Positions 46,501 through 58,952 of a stretch of DNA of 64,000 bases are shown here, one piece after another. Location: positions 2,356,001-2,420,000 of the forward strand of contig JBCAMK010000002.1 in the NCBI GenBank assembly GCA_038503065.1, written 5' to 3'. The stretch comes from Paragyromitra xinjiangensis (taxonomy: Eukaryota; Ascomycota; Pezizomycetes; Pezizales; Discinaceae). The notes under the pieces were generated by a model, which was not told where the DNA came from, did not search any database, and worked only from the letters and a program-made list of their open reading frames with translations. Position numbers and translations under genes: made by a program. Each line of letters starts with the position of its first letter. Position 1 is the stretch's first letter.

Positions 46501-49199
46501 TCATATATACCTGATACACCCTAGAGCACATGAGTTATATGGCGCGAGCTATGATCGCGTTCCAAGCCCTTCGGGAAGCCAACAGAAAGGATCTAAGGCT
46601 TAGCGAAGTCTTCTGGAACGAAGCTAGAAGGTTTGCGATGCTTTTCTTTCCTTTTTTTAACTCCCTGTCACAAGGTGTATCGGTAAGTACCGGCGTTGGA
46701 GAATTTAGTGCCCTGTATCGAATCAGCTTGAGGCTATAGGAAATCTGCTGTTTCAATATTCTTGAGATGATACCTACAGAAGATCACCGCGGTGACCGGG
46801 CACTATTGTCACGCTTTGATCGCGAAGGCGAAACCCGCTTACATGCAACCCGATCGATTGGGTTTGGCTCCCGAGACTAGCGATAAGGTTGATAAACAAT
46901 GATACGAGATGCTGACTGCTACGGTAAGGAGTATATGAAGCGAAACCTATATCTATGTTACATATATCTCTTCACGGATGTTGCGGATGGTAGTGGGGTA
47001 ACGCAAGTCATGTTGAGATGCACGGCAACCCGGGGTTGCTCCACAACACAACTTTCCGGATTGGTGATTCAGACTCTTAGCGTTTCGTTAGGTGTGTCTT
47101 TGAAGGAAGGCTTCTAGAAGGCACACAGTCTCAGGTGTCGTATGTAGATGTGAAGTTTGGGGTCCATGCACGATAGAGCTGGCTGTCGCGATGTGTGAAA
47201 CTAGACTGCGGGATAAAAAGAAAAGAAACCATTACACTTAACAGCGGAGTTATGGTCTAACCTGCAAAACGAGCATCGGACGGTCTCTCTCGATGGAGAC
47301 CGGCGAATCGAAGAAAAAAGATCTCGTTTTGACAGGGTTCCTTGTAAGAAACAGAGTGTGACAAAACACTGGCGTATAGCTGATGACGTGCAGCTCGCTC
47401 GTTTTGTCGTGCAGTATTGTGTCTCTCGCTATATCGAGGGCTGCATGTTGGCCGTTGCACTCTTGGGGGGGAAGGCGTTACTGCAAGGGCAGTTTGTTGG
47501 ACGTCGTCCGAAAATTCTGCCCCTTGTACTCTATCTTGTTTTTACTTTCGCAGCCATAGACAGTATCATGCATTCGAGTTACAGTTACCTAAATATTTTC
47601 CTGCTCAAAGGCTTTCTTTCTGGCTCACTGAGTTTTGGATGTCTTGGTCGGTGAACCAAGACAAGAGGCGCCGTCCAGCCAATGAGACATCTCCAGACTA
47701 TTTCGCGGGGGGGGCTTGCTGGGCAGGGAAGATCCACTTTTTCTCTCTCGCTTCTGTCGCTTCGCTCGCTTCAGGAGAGACGATGCCCTTTTTCCTTTTT
47801 TCGCCTTCAGGGCCAAGATCCGACTGGTCCGTGCCTGATGCACACGCTGGGAAAGAGGAAAACGGTTCCGTCGGGGAATTATAGCGAATCCATCACGAGA
47901 CATGCAGCTGTCATACCATAATACTCTTTCCTCTATAGGATTTTCTTTTTTCCTTACTCTCGTTTGTTTTGTCTTTCACCCCGGGATCGTTCACTACTAT
48001 ATCTGTCGATCTCAATTTCGCCGAATAATTCTCCGTACATGGGTGTGTGTCCCTCCTCCTCTTGATTAACGAGAGGCAGGTTTCCGTAGGCGAGATGTTT
48101 ATCTCTTTTTTTTTGTCTCTCTTTCATCGGTTTTGCAAAAAACGCGTCGGCCAGTTCTAACAAGCTAGATCCAGCCCATCCTCGGAGGTAGCTCGAATTC
48201 CTCAGGTCCCCATCCCCCGCCTTCACCTCGGACCCCACGGAAGACGTTGGAAACAGGCTCAACACTTCTCCCGCCAGCAACGGGGGTTTTTTTCCCACCC
48301 AACAAGGCTGGGATATCTCCATCCGTCAAATTTCCTGTCAAACCGATGCTACGCGGTGTCTGCTATTATCGCCTCATCGGCCAAGGCGACGAGCGTACAT
48401 ACGAATCCGAACAGGGCCATCTACTAACCTCATGGGGAAATCTGGGTAGCTTGAGGGTGCATCACTCGATGATTCGGGACGAGCCGTCCCAAGTTTGGCA
48501 ATTCAATACACATTTTATTAGTTTAAATATCAAAGGGCTAGAAAGGAGCCGGAAGAAAAAGAAAAAGAAAGAAGAAAACGGGTTGCGATCAGATACATGT
48601 CGGTCGGTAGAAAGTCAGGGCTAGGCTGCTAGCTAGGAACAGGAGCATTTCGCTTGCGTGCAGCTGGGAGCTGGATTCGTCGATGGCGGGATCAGATATG
48701 GGGGAAGACCCAGGGACGGGCTAAAGGAATGTGCCACAACACCCACCGCTACCGCAGCGTGCGGATAAGGTGTGTGAACCGAAAAAAGCAAAACGAATCA
48801 GTTCCAGTGTAGCAGCAGCAGCACCAGCAGCAGCACCAGCTCTAACAGCAGCGTGGCTGCATACCCTGTCTGCCATGATGGGTATGGTGATGATGGATGG
48901 ACCCATATTCCCCCCCCCCATCGGCCGTGCAATTGCTGCTCTGACGAACCTGGGCCCTGCTCGGCCCTACTGCCATTGTCCTCCCTCGCTCCGCAGACTC
49001 TAGAGGAGGATTCGGGAACCTCGTTGCAAAAACTCCGGTACAGGTACGCTCGAGCACTCGCAACACTCAATTTGAAACAGCTCCCGGTACACTTTTCCAC
49101 ATCCAATCCTATTCCCAAACCCACACCCCGCCCTTCGGTGTTTTTTGTTTGATTATAGTTGTTGCTGCTATTGTTGCTGCTGCATTGCTGCTGCTGCTG
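43513..49199. other. Long non-coding region upstream of the homeobox gene
   Basis: No gene is supported. Open frames up to 191 codons (44935-45510 -) start at non-ATG codons and look random. ATCACTCG is at 48461. Distal regulatory DNA of the homeobox gene is the simplest reading. Confidence 0.45.
48811..48850. repeat. CAG-rich trinucleotide repeat
   Basis: Interrupted CAG units (AGCAGCAGCAGCACC twice) in non-coding DNA 2.5 kb upstream of the homeobox start codon. Confidence 0.85.
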
Positions 49200-49206
49200 T
49201 TGTTGC
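49158..49206. repeat. CTG/TTG trinucleotide repeat
   Basis: Interrupted GTTGCTGCT and (CTG)n units, the reverse complement of the CAG tract 350 bp to the left, so the two could form a hairpin in a transcript covering both. Confidence 0.85.
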
Positions 49207-51327
49207 CTGCACTTTACCCGTACACATGGGAATAGGTAGTAGCTGTTTGGCTTGGTGTTTGGCCGTTTTACCTGTGCTTCTTACTACCGCTCGTACTCCT
49301 GCTGCTTTTCTCTCTATGCGACGGTACCGAGCGCCAGTCGTCCTCTAACCGGCCAGTCCAGTCCAGTCAGCTGCTGCTGGTACTACTACTGCTTGCTGTA
49401 TGCATTGTTAGCCTTGACAGGTTCTCGTCCTTTGCTGCAAGAAGACGTTTTCTTCTGTTGTTTTCCTCCTCAATGCCGAAGGAGATCTCTGCATGCTCCT
49501 GCGCCTGAAAACAGAGAGAGGGGGGGATATCCGATAGAAGGCAGCAAAGAGAGACAACTCGAGGCTCCGGGTGAGAAAAAGCGCAGATAGATAGACCACA
49601 TACCCTTTTTTCCTTCCCCACAGCCTCACGACGGTCACTTGTCGCTTCCGCTACTTCACCTGCATATACTCCACCTCCATCGCCAGTCCTATTTCGCAAT
49701 ATCTACTGCCGTAGTAGTGGTAGCTAATCCGGACACTCAAAACTCGTCTCATAACACGGCGACTCCTTCGGGCTGCCCACCACCACACCCCCCCCCTCTC
49801 CGGCTCCTCTCCTGGAACTGAACTTGGATCGGTCCCCACTTAGTTGTGGCTCCTCTTCCGCAAGCCAGTATCAACTCCTCTGCCCTGTCACTGTGGCCTG
49901 TTGCTGCTACGGCTTTTTCCATCTTGACGCAGTCCACTTTTTCAATCCTCACCTCCTCGCACCTCCCCTCCTCCGTGGCCCCCCGCCTTGCTTTCCAAAC
50001 CTAGACCATCGATATTCATGCAAAGCCTACACGATCTGGCCCCGTGCCCACGCCGCTCCTCCCTCCTCGTCCGCTGCAGATTCAGGAATTCGTTGACAGC
50101 CCGTGCGCTTATTCCGCATCTTTGGTTGTGCTAGGCCTTCTTCGCACATCCTTCCATCCTATTCTCTCTCGCTAGATAGATTTCCCTGACAACCGTTTGT
50201 GGGTCGTCTGTCTCTGGCCCCATTGTCCCATCTAACTACCGCTTTGACGTTCAAGTAATCTCTCTACTATTTACCTACATATATTATACCTTGACAACCA
50301 ACCCCCCCCCAGCTCACTGTTTGAGAATTTCATCTCTACTCTTCGTTCTCTTCTCTTCTCTTTTCATTCATTCTTATTGATCCGTCCAGCAACATCGTTC
50401 ATCTTGTTGCCCTATCACTCTTTTGCTCGAACTTCACTGTGCTGGGTCACGGCTGCTGGATCAGTGCCTGTGAAGCTGTTGGCTTCCCGCTGGTCGTTCC
50501 CTCATTCAAACATTTCTCCATATAGACTTACCGTTGTCATTCATTTTTGCCGGTGGACGGTCTACTTGCCCGAATTACCCCAGCAACTCAGGCCCAAAAA
50601 AGATCACCAACACTGATCCCCTGTTGGTACCCCGATCTCAGTCCTGCTTCGTCACTCTTTCTCGCGTCCTAGGTACTCTGTCGCACGTCTACTAGCAGCC
50701 CGTCCAACAGTAGTACTCCCAGTCGTTCGCTTCAGCCCAGCGGCTACTATACATACCGTGCCCTGCCCGCGCCACACACACTGGTCTTTTTCATTCACCA
50801 GTTCCCTCAGGATCACTGCCGATCCTCTTCATCCGTTCTTTGGGCTCATCCCTTTCACTTTTTGTACCTTTGAAAATTATCCGGTTCGCAGATTCCCTGA
50901 TTACATCGATAAACTCACCCCCTCCAACAGGCTCGACGCCATTCTACACGCATCATTAACACACCGGATTCCCGGATTTCACGAAACGAAGCACGAGCTA
51001 CGGCCTAAGCATAGATACTTGGCGAAACGCAGGAACACACATAATACGAATTAGTTTTTGTTCGCAAAGTTTTGGGGTTATATTGAACGTTGCGCCCCAA
51101 CTATTATTTCGTGACTGACTGTTATTGCTACCGCAATAACTCGCTATCTTCACTCTTATCGCAACGCACAAACGCATAGACAGCCACAATTTTTTTGTGG
51201 GCTACATAGTGATCATTTTTGACTCGTCAAGGTGCCTTCACTACTGAATACCCCTTATTACCGGGAAGATCGAGGATTGGAAGCCTGGGGGGAGTCTTCA
51301 ACCTCGAAACATCACACATTCGCCCAA
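49200..51327 (+). promoter_or_regulatory. Pyrimidine-rich probable long 5' leader/promoter of the homeobox gene
   Basis: About 2 kb with strong C/T excess on the + strand and few purine runs, many CTCCTC, CCATC and TCTTCTC words. Such strand-biased leaders are typical of long 5' UTRs of fungal developmental regulators. Several short upstream frames exist. An additional 5' coding exon cannot be excluded: the frame of exon 1 is open back to 51223, and an AG lies just before GTGCC at 51231. Confidence 0.45.
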
Positions 51328-53111
51328 ATGTCGGAGTTTGGCGGCGATCAGTCTTCTGCGCATATGCCCTGGAGAGAGCAGCGGCTGGAGAGAGATACTT
51401 CATCCGTACTACCACAGGAGCCAGAAGGCCACCATCATCACCATCACACACAATCGCACTCGCATCTTCCGCCGGTATATGATCACTATAGCCCAGGTCC
51501 AGCTTCCGAGGCTGAAGAGTATAGGGAGTGGCCTACCTCGGCTTCCCACGAAGAACATAATATTGGTTCTCCACATTCCTCGGCTGGTTCAATGATTGAC
51601 AGCCCACACTCGCATCCCTCCTCACATTCAGAACATAGACATTCTGTTGATATAACCGGTCAATCTTCCGGCTCGCAAGGAGAACATCATATGTCCCTAA
51701 GCGAGCGCAGGCAAGAAAAAAGAAAGATGAAACGATTTCGGTAAGAATTTATCTTGACTTGAGTAATCACCCTAGATGCGCAATTCCGGCTGACGCAAAA
51801 TCTGGGGAAATTAAGTCTTACACATAACCAAACCCGCTTTCTCATGAGTGAATTCGCAAGACAGGCCCACCCTGATGCAGCTCATCGGGAACGGTTGGCT
51901 AGGGAAATCCCTGGCTTAAGCCCTCGTCAGGTCCAAGTATGGTTTCAAAACAGGTTCGTTCCATGGTCTTGAGTTTGTGCAACCGAGATTGGTGACTAAC
52001 AATGTCTCAGGAGAGCCAAACTGAAACGAATGAGCAGTGATGACCGGGAGCGCATGATGAAGTCGCGCGCATTACCTGAGGAGTTCCCGATTCTACAGAC
52101 CCTACACAACTACGGATCAGGCCGGATGATGGGAACACCGATTGCCTCGCCTACAGAATATTCTCCCACAACAAACATGGGTTACCGGGCCGATCCCCTC
52201 CGGCGACGACACCTTGGTGAAGACGACGTTGTCGTATCGCCAACTACACCGGGATTTGCCGGATTATCATTTACTCCAACAACTTCATCTGGCGAACTAT
52301 TATCCCCTGTATCTTCCACAGGCGAACGTTCGTCGTATCTCGGGTACATGACAGCTCCGCTCGGCCCTCAGCAACGTGGAAACCCATTTTCCCGTACTAC
52401 TGATCCCTTTCGGGGCAGCGTGCCCCGCTTACAGCTTCAAGATATCCCACGTTCTATGTCAGAATCTGCTAGCTCTCCGTTAAGATCAAGTACGCCCTAC
52501 TCGGGTAATACTCTAGATCACGGGGAATACCAGTTGAGTCCTAGCGCATATTCTATACAGGGATTACCCTTCAACGAACCCCCTCGAAGTGTTCCCCCAG
52601 AGACACCTCACAGTCCCTATGTGCACACACCACAGGGTATATATCAGCCTTTTCTCTATGCCTATAAAAATTTCCACAATCCTGAATCTAACTACTTCAC
52701 TTAGCGCAATATACTCATCCTTATCCGTCGCCAGCACCACCATCTGGACATCAAGCCCGACAGCAGCCGCCAAGCTATCCTCCACCATTAACGCTATCCG
52801 ATTTCAAATACCCACAACCTCCCTTGACGCCCCACTCGGGGACCATGTCTGGGTTCGCCACGGCTCCTCTTGCCCCGCCTCAGGAATTTCAAATTCCACA
52901 AATGAGTGCACCTGCTGATGCGACAACATTCAGCTCGTCATATCTTACCAGGGGGACGACCGGATCATTAGGTTCGGCAACAGCCCCCGGCGCACCTCAT
53001 CACGAAGAAGAACGCCAAGACAGAATATCCTTGCTAGGCAGAGAATATGGTCATCAGCGTAAACGCTCATCATCGCATCCTCCTAACTTTCCCCAAAACC
53101 GCGAACCTTAG
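51328..53111 (+). CDS. Homeobox transcription factor
   Basis: Four exons: 51328-51740, 51816-51953, 52011-52636 and 52705-53111, giving 527 aa. The homeodomain (about residues 130-190) is assembled across two introns: KRFRLTHNQTRFLMSEFARQ, then the helix-3 signature QVQVWFQNRRAKLKRM. The N-terminal part is His/Ser-rich, with six consecutive His in EPEGHHHHHHTQSHSH. The C-terminal 330 residues are rich in Pro, Ser, Thr and Gln and look disordered and activation-like. Family knowledge: several ascomycete homeobox factors control conidiation and fruiting. Intron 1 is set by the family sequence RLTHNQTRF; a nearer acceptor adds stray residues. The first ATG in the open frame is used, so the true start may lie further upstream. 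Confidence 0.88.
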
Positions 53112-53520
53112 AAAAACATAAAGTTCTGGGTAATTTTTAGTTGTTCGGTATAGTTTGGGAATTAGGCAAGAAGGCTGGAAATTAGGGGAGACATTTGAAA
53201 TTACCTTTCCTCGTACCTTTTACTTTTCACTTCGCTTCTCCATCTTCGTCGGGACAACGGATAAACCTTTTTATTCCCTTTCAGCTTTACCGCCCTTATT
53301 TCTCTACTTCAACCTTGTTTTGAGAACATTTCCGAGTTTTTCCTATCTCCTTCCTTGTTCATACTCTTTTTTTTTACCGTCGGGAGCCCTGGACTCCATC
53401 GTTTCTTTTCGAGAGAGGGCGTTTGATCTATACCTTTTGTGGCGGGCAGGTCGGGGTTTTGTATCATTTTTTTTCATATTTCTTTGACATCATTTTTTCG
53501 AATATATCCATTTCTGCAAT

Positions 53521-53545
53521 TTTCTTTTCTTTTCTTTTCTTTTCT
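53521..53545. repeat. TTTTC pentanucleotide repeat
   Basis: Five tandem TTTCT-type units on the + strand. Confidence 0.85.
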
Positions 53546-53652
53546 GGACAGCTTCATTATACCTACGTTGCTACTACATATGAGAGGCAGGCCACTGAAA
53601 TATTGTATTTCTTAGTAGCTATACATGACTCCAACGGTCGGTTAGGACATAT

Positions 53653-53695
53653 GGGATTATGGGAATGGGAATGGGAAACGGGAATGGGAAACGGG
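53653..53695 (+). repeat. G-tract minisatellite with G-quadruplex potential
   Basis: Seven GGG tracts separated by 3-5 bases; units are GGGAAT and GGGAAAC. This satisfies the usual G3-loop(1-7) pattern. It lies about 540 bp after the homeobox stop on its sense strand, so it may sit in the 3' UTR. Confidence 0.75.
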
Positions 53696-54168
53696 AATTT
53701 TGGAAAAATGGGGTATATGGATGGGACTGTACTTCAAGCAGTAGATAGATCGGGCATTTTTCATTGCTTTCACTTTTTTTTTTCACAATCCAAATAACTG
53801 TATTGAATAGGTAGCATTTCGTGCCGGAAATGAAATGGTGCTCTAGATCTAGAGTGACTGAGTTCTACTAGTGAAAATCGTATGTTGGGTTTGTGTCCTG
53901 TTCACTATTGGTCTTATGGGTGCTTCAAAAAGTCTTGAATCTTTATTAGGGTTTCCGAACACTCCGAGTCACCTGATATGATTCTCGTCTCACTTCCACT
54001 TGATAGACTAGTCTACACCTAAATATAAAAAGCACACAACCCATGCATTCGGGACGAAAAAGGAAATTCTCATAATAGAAACATAGCAAGGTAAAAATAA
54101 CCATAAAAAAGAAACTCCAATGCAATCAAAACGTCTCCATCGTTCTCATTCGTACAGTAAAGAACTAT

Positions 54169-54985
54169 CTACCCCCTCAAAGCCCTCAAGCGCTCGCCAA
54201 GACTGTTGTGGAGGATTCCTAGTTAGCAATGCCCGAAAATACATAACGGAATGTTTCAAGGGAAATTATACCCATCTTCCTCTTGCTCGGTAGGCCCAAC
54301 TTTTGCTTTTGACGGCGTAGCCTCCGCAAATTCCTGGTTAAGTTCCAAACCGTTTTCATCTGCGATTTGTCCCATGAGCCGATCAACATCCTCCTGAGGG
54401 GTTGCCATAGCCGTTGCCGAGGAAGTGGCGTTCTCGTAGTATCCGGTTGCAACTTCTAAGTCCTCAAACTGGCCCTCAAATTTATCCATAATCAAGGATA
54501 TCTTCTCGAGGTTCATAGTCTTCATGGCACTATCCATGCCCTTGACAACGTTCGCCATGCTCCCCGTAACTTGCCGCATCGTGACTGCCGTCTGCACCCT
54601 GCTCGCCACGGCATCGATCCTGGAACCGAGGCGGAGGAGGTTTAAGCGTTCGTTTTGCTTCCGAACGGCGTTTTGTGCGTAGACTTTTGCAATATCGTTA
54701 TGGCCTTGTTGCATGGCCTAGCAAGTTTCGGGAGATTATCCATCAGCCCATCTCTCTCTCAGTGGGTAACAGGGTCCAGGGATCGGCGAGTTCGTACCTT
54801 CTTGATTTTTGCCTTCTCTGCACTTTCATCTTTCCCAGCTTTTATAGCTTGTCGGTTTAGCTGCTTTGCCGTGAACTGTTTGGAGTGAACGATGGTCAAT
54901 GATGAGCTCACTCTAGGACCACTGGGAGCAAGTGGAGGCGAAGATTTACCTTTAGGTTAAAGAGAGCCTTTTCAAGACCAGACAT
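54169..54985 (-). CDS. DID2: ESCRT-III-associated protein Did2/Vps46 (CHMP1)
   Basis: Four exons: 54985-54950, 54875-54798, 54717-54272 and 54202-54169, giving 197 aa. Start [20 protein letters not shown] is typical. A basic, helical N-terminal half follows ([18 protein letters not shown]), then the CHMP1-type [10 protein letters not shown]...[13 protein letters not shown]...MNLEKI segment and an acidic C-terminal half. It ends [11 protein letters not shown], the MIT-interacting motif that binds Vps4 and Ist1. Did2 helps recycle ESCRT-III at endosomes. The last exon is only 34 bases and is essential, because reading into the intron would stop without the motif. Confidence 0.93.
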
Positions 54986-57900
54986 AACTGCAGGTATAGT
55001 TTAAGCGGGGGGGATTAGAACAGGGGAAGCTTTAGCACAGCGTTTAGTCGGGATGAGCAAGATGGGATGTCGTTGGAGCTGCGGTTCCAAGGCTAGCCAC
55101 CCGAAACCAACGCCAGCCCCTCCAAGATCTGATAAGCGACACGTGGTTTGGTAAATTCCAACCCTAACCCTGAAGACGTCGTCAGCGAAACAACGACATG
55201 TCGCACCATTCCCCCCGTGTATAGTTTCTGTCTCTCCGAGAAAAACGTACGTTGCTTGGTTGGTACCGGTAAACTTTGTTTTATACTCTAACCGACCTGA
55301 ACGAATCACCTTGGACGCGTACAACTATGCTTTCGCTATTAAAGTAGATCTGGTAGAAGCTCCCTTCTAATCCTAAATATCTATTTCCGGACATACTTAT
55401 CGTGGTAGACAGGGTCGCCATGGCTCACCCACGTTGTTAGGTCTGAACTCAGACATCGATCCCAGGGAACTCTTTTTTGGGGGGTCGTGGATCGATATCC
55501 GAGGCAAAAGCAAAATAAAAATAAAAACAACGCACAAGTACCTACTCAACAGTTTCATGCCCCAGTCGATATTCTTCGTTAACCGACTTCTAGCAAACAA
55601 CCGTCTAGCAACCATGCTTATCGGATACGCTTACCGAAGAGACTTTCTTGGCGTTACAACGACTATTTGGGCCAACTCGCTTGGCCAATTATGACCCCTT
55701 TTTTTTTGTGGTTCTAATAATCTGTTAGTGTGGCTTGCTTACCTCAAGGTCTAGGGATGCTCCGTGAGGTTTGTGGATTACCCACGAGTGATCGGTCAGC
55801 AAGAGCAAAAGCTTTTCTCCTAACATCTTAAAAGTATCTGATAAGATAGGCAAAGGGTTGGCATTCAATCATAGATTATCACTCGTCAGCCTAGATACCG
55901 TCTGCAGCATCTGGGGAACCCTGGTTTGAGTCATAGTGCTAAGCTTATTCCAGAATCGAGGGTGGTATGTGAGACTTCTAGGGAACGCCCTAACCGCGTG
56001 GCTTTCGTAATATGTAAATAGGCTTAGTGTCTTAAATCTCCATTGATATTTTACTCGTATTTCTGCCCCTATTCACAATTCAGTTCCGAAACTGTCCGTA
56101 TAGGTTTATCACACTAGTGAAAAGTACGACTCTAGTAGATAGTTGGAATAGGGGCAAAGGGGGTTTGGAGGAACTGGGCGGCACGCATATGCCAGAGGTT
56201 GCTAGAAGACGGGGAACCCCCCCGCTTCTAGGCTGGTGGGTGACCCAAATGTTCGGGAATGAAACATGCAATCCCTAGTAATCATTCTCATCTTATTGAA
56301 GCATGTTGCCTCTAGTTCCCATTCCTAGCGAGTGATTATATATGACTCCAACCCTCGTCCGTATCACCCAAGCCCTGACTGGGATATACTCTGCTGCGGG
56401 GCGGTCGGGAGTCGGCGAGAAACCCGTTTCGTTGGTTTAGAGAGGCTAGTCCTCCTTCTGTTCTTTCGTCAAAGGGTGCCTGCATTCTCTCCTGAAAGGT
56501 TAGGTAGCAGATCCTGGCTTCGGGGGTTCGGTGCGTTTCAATCTACTCTTCCCTGTCAGCGGAGTAATTCAACGTGTCAGCTTTGATCGCCACTTGGAAC
56601 CTCAAATGAAAGATTATACCTTAAATATGAGACACCACGGTCCTTCCAGAACCCGCTCCATGATGGCAGTGACGCAAGATACGGTATTAATATTCACGTT
56701 GTGATCAGCGACCGGTCGGCATCTTCCCGTTGATCTCAAACTCGGAACTCTCCTTGCGGGTAACCGAAGTTCGAAGCAATCACCGAGAACAGGAGATGCC
56801 CTAATCTACTTGCCGTGTGATGGATATAAAGTATTCGTTCCATGGTTCGCATGCGGTTGGCCGAAATCCTCGATCAGTTCTCTACAGTGCTGCGTATTTT
56901 ACGATCCCTGCTGCTTCCGCAGACGAGCTCGCAGTCCGTGGGTCTAGTAAGGTATGCTGTATAGTTCCGCTCATCATAGGAGATAGTAGGCGTTTACGGC
57001 ATTTACGATCTTTACGGCTTCCCGATCGAGAGGATTTGCTTGGTGGCTTGGGAAGCTGGTGTAAGTTATTTGCTCGATCAGCCGGAAGTAAAATTGGCCA
57101 ATTATTTGAATTCCAGATAAGCTGAAAACCTGAATAACCGGCCCGCACATCGGCCGGGCATTCGTAAGGTAATCTGGATTGCATGTGCCACCTCGGCCAG
57201 AAACAGTATCCAGGGAACTGGTAGGCTGACCAATCATCTCTACGATTTGTTACTCACATGTTCGGGGGAATGCGGGCTAAGGGTCGGGTGAGGCCGGGTT
57301 CTGCTGGCCCAGCATCTGTGAATCAGGAAAGGTCACCGGTATGTGTGGAGGTACTGTGTTATCACTGGAATGTCTACACCTAGGGAAATGGAAAATAAGT
57401 AAACAAAAAGAGAGTGAGGTAGAGGGTAGGCAAGAACCCCCTGGCCAAGGCTAGGGGTGTGCTAGAGACTACACAAAGTTGAAAACTCCAGGTTTATCTC
57501 TAATATATTTAATAATAGGCTCTAGTGTTTTATGGCGGGTTTGAACGTGTCATCTTTGTTGAAGTTCATGGAGGATCACTCGAGAGTGAGCTGTATAAAA
57601 AAGACTGGTCTGAGACGAAGATGAAAGCTATTACGGATGAGCGACAGCGTTATTTGCGTACCCGTAAATAAAATTTAGCTCGGAGGTAATAGCGGGATGG
57701 AACGCGAAAATATTTACAGTTTTGGATATTGTAATACGGTCTTTGGAATCATAGCCATTGTGCGACACATCAAAAGAAAGATACCTTACCTTTATGCACT
57801 TTGATCCTCTTCTACTCTACCCCTCCTTCTCACTTAGCAGAGATGGGAGGTGAATCTAGATTGTCAAATAGTATCTATGGATATCGCGGCAAACAGTTAT

Positions 57901-58952
57901 GACTAAATATATGTAGTAATAGTCACGCAAAGGAGTTCACAGAAAATCCTAAAAGGTGTGATAAGTCCTCTGTAACCAAGTATCCACTTTCTCTGTTGAC
58001 TATTTTCCCGTTTCTTTCCTTCACTCATGTATGCATGTCTTGTTTCCTTCAGCCTGGTAATCTTGCTAGGATATTGCTATGCTAAAATATGTTTCTAGTT
58101 TGGGTAGGCCGGGGGAGGAGCAATGGCCGGAACATACTAATCATAAATTAGCCGACTTTGCAACCACAAACTCTTGTCAGCCTCAGCCTCAGCTAGAGAT
58201 CTACCAACAGATCTCTATCTTGGAATACAGGTCACGGCTATTGGGGGGAAAGGAAGAGGGAGGTATATCGGGCGGGATTTAGTATGCTGTGTTTTAGACA
58301 TCTATCTTCATTTTTTTTCACATGTCTATACATGTATGTATAACTGATGGAGGAAGGACAAGAATCCTGCGAATTTTCTATAGGGGCAATATACTTTTAT
58401 TGATAAAATAGTTAAGAAGGCAGCACATGGTGGTAAACTCTTTTGCATGAGTAATATACCCCATCGCACTTCATACGTATCTAGGATTTCATGCGGTAAT
58501 TCTTTTAGCAGAGCTGTCGTCTCGTCTTTTTGTCTTGCTTGATAGGAATGTTTCAGAACGTGGTCACTTCTAGCCAGCTTTTCTGAACCAGGTGGTTTCA
58601 TGTGCCTAATGAGACAAGCAAGACGAGATAGGGATTGGGCGAGTGCTGCAATCGAGCCGAGTGATGACGGGTGATTCTATACCTAGCAACTAGACACAGT
58701 TCAGTGGATACGTTTTACCTGATTGAAAAATAGGGGGGATGTAAAAGGTATGCATAAAAATAGAGCTACTAGCATTCATATGAGATCACTCGCTCTAAAA
58801 AGTACCAAGACTAGGCCACTATTCTTGATCGTAATATCTATCAGCTTGATTAAAATCGACCCCTTATCTAATTCCTCCATTTTAGTAATAGTAGTAATAT
58901 TGTACATAATTTAGTCTTCCATTACACTTTATACCAACGTGCCTCTTCAACT
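54986..58952. other. 4-kb region with no supported gene
   Basis: An AACCCTAACCC telomere-like word at 55160-55170 lies 175 bp upstream of the DID2 start. ATCACTCG is unusually frequent (55878, 56329, 57575, 58785); the first two face each other across 450 bp. Short frames such as 58326-58601 (-) and 56817-57125 (+) lack family features. A degenerate transposon is possible but not shown. Confidence 0.45.

Larger units (their letters stand above)
53112..54168. other. Convergent intergenic/3' UTR region
   Basis: No gene is supported. T-rich with a pentanucleotide repeat and a G-tract cluster, then AT-rich sequence running to the DID2 stop codon. Confidence 0.5.

Noticed and set aside
58326..58601. 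91-codon minus-strand frame downstream of CWF11
   Set aside because: No motif and no splice-linked partners; too short to support.
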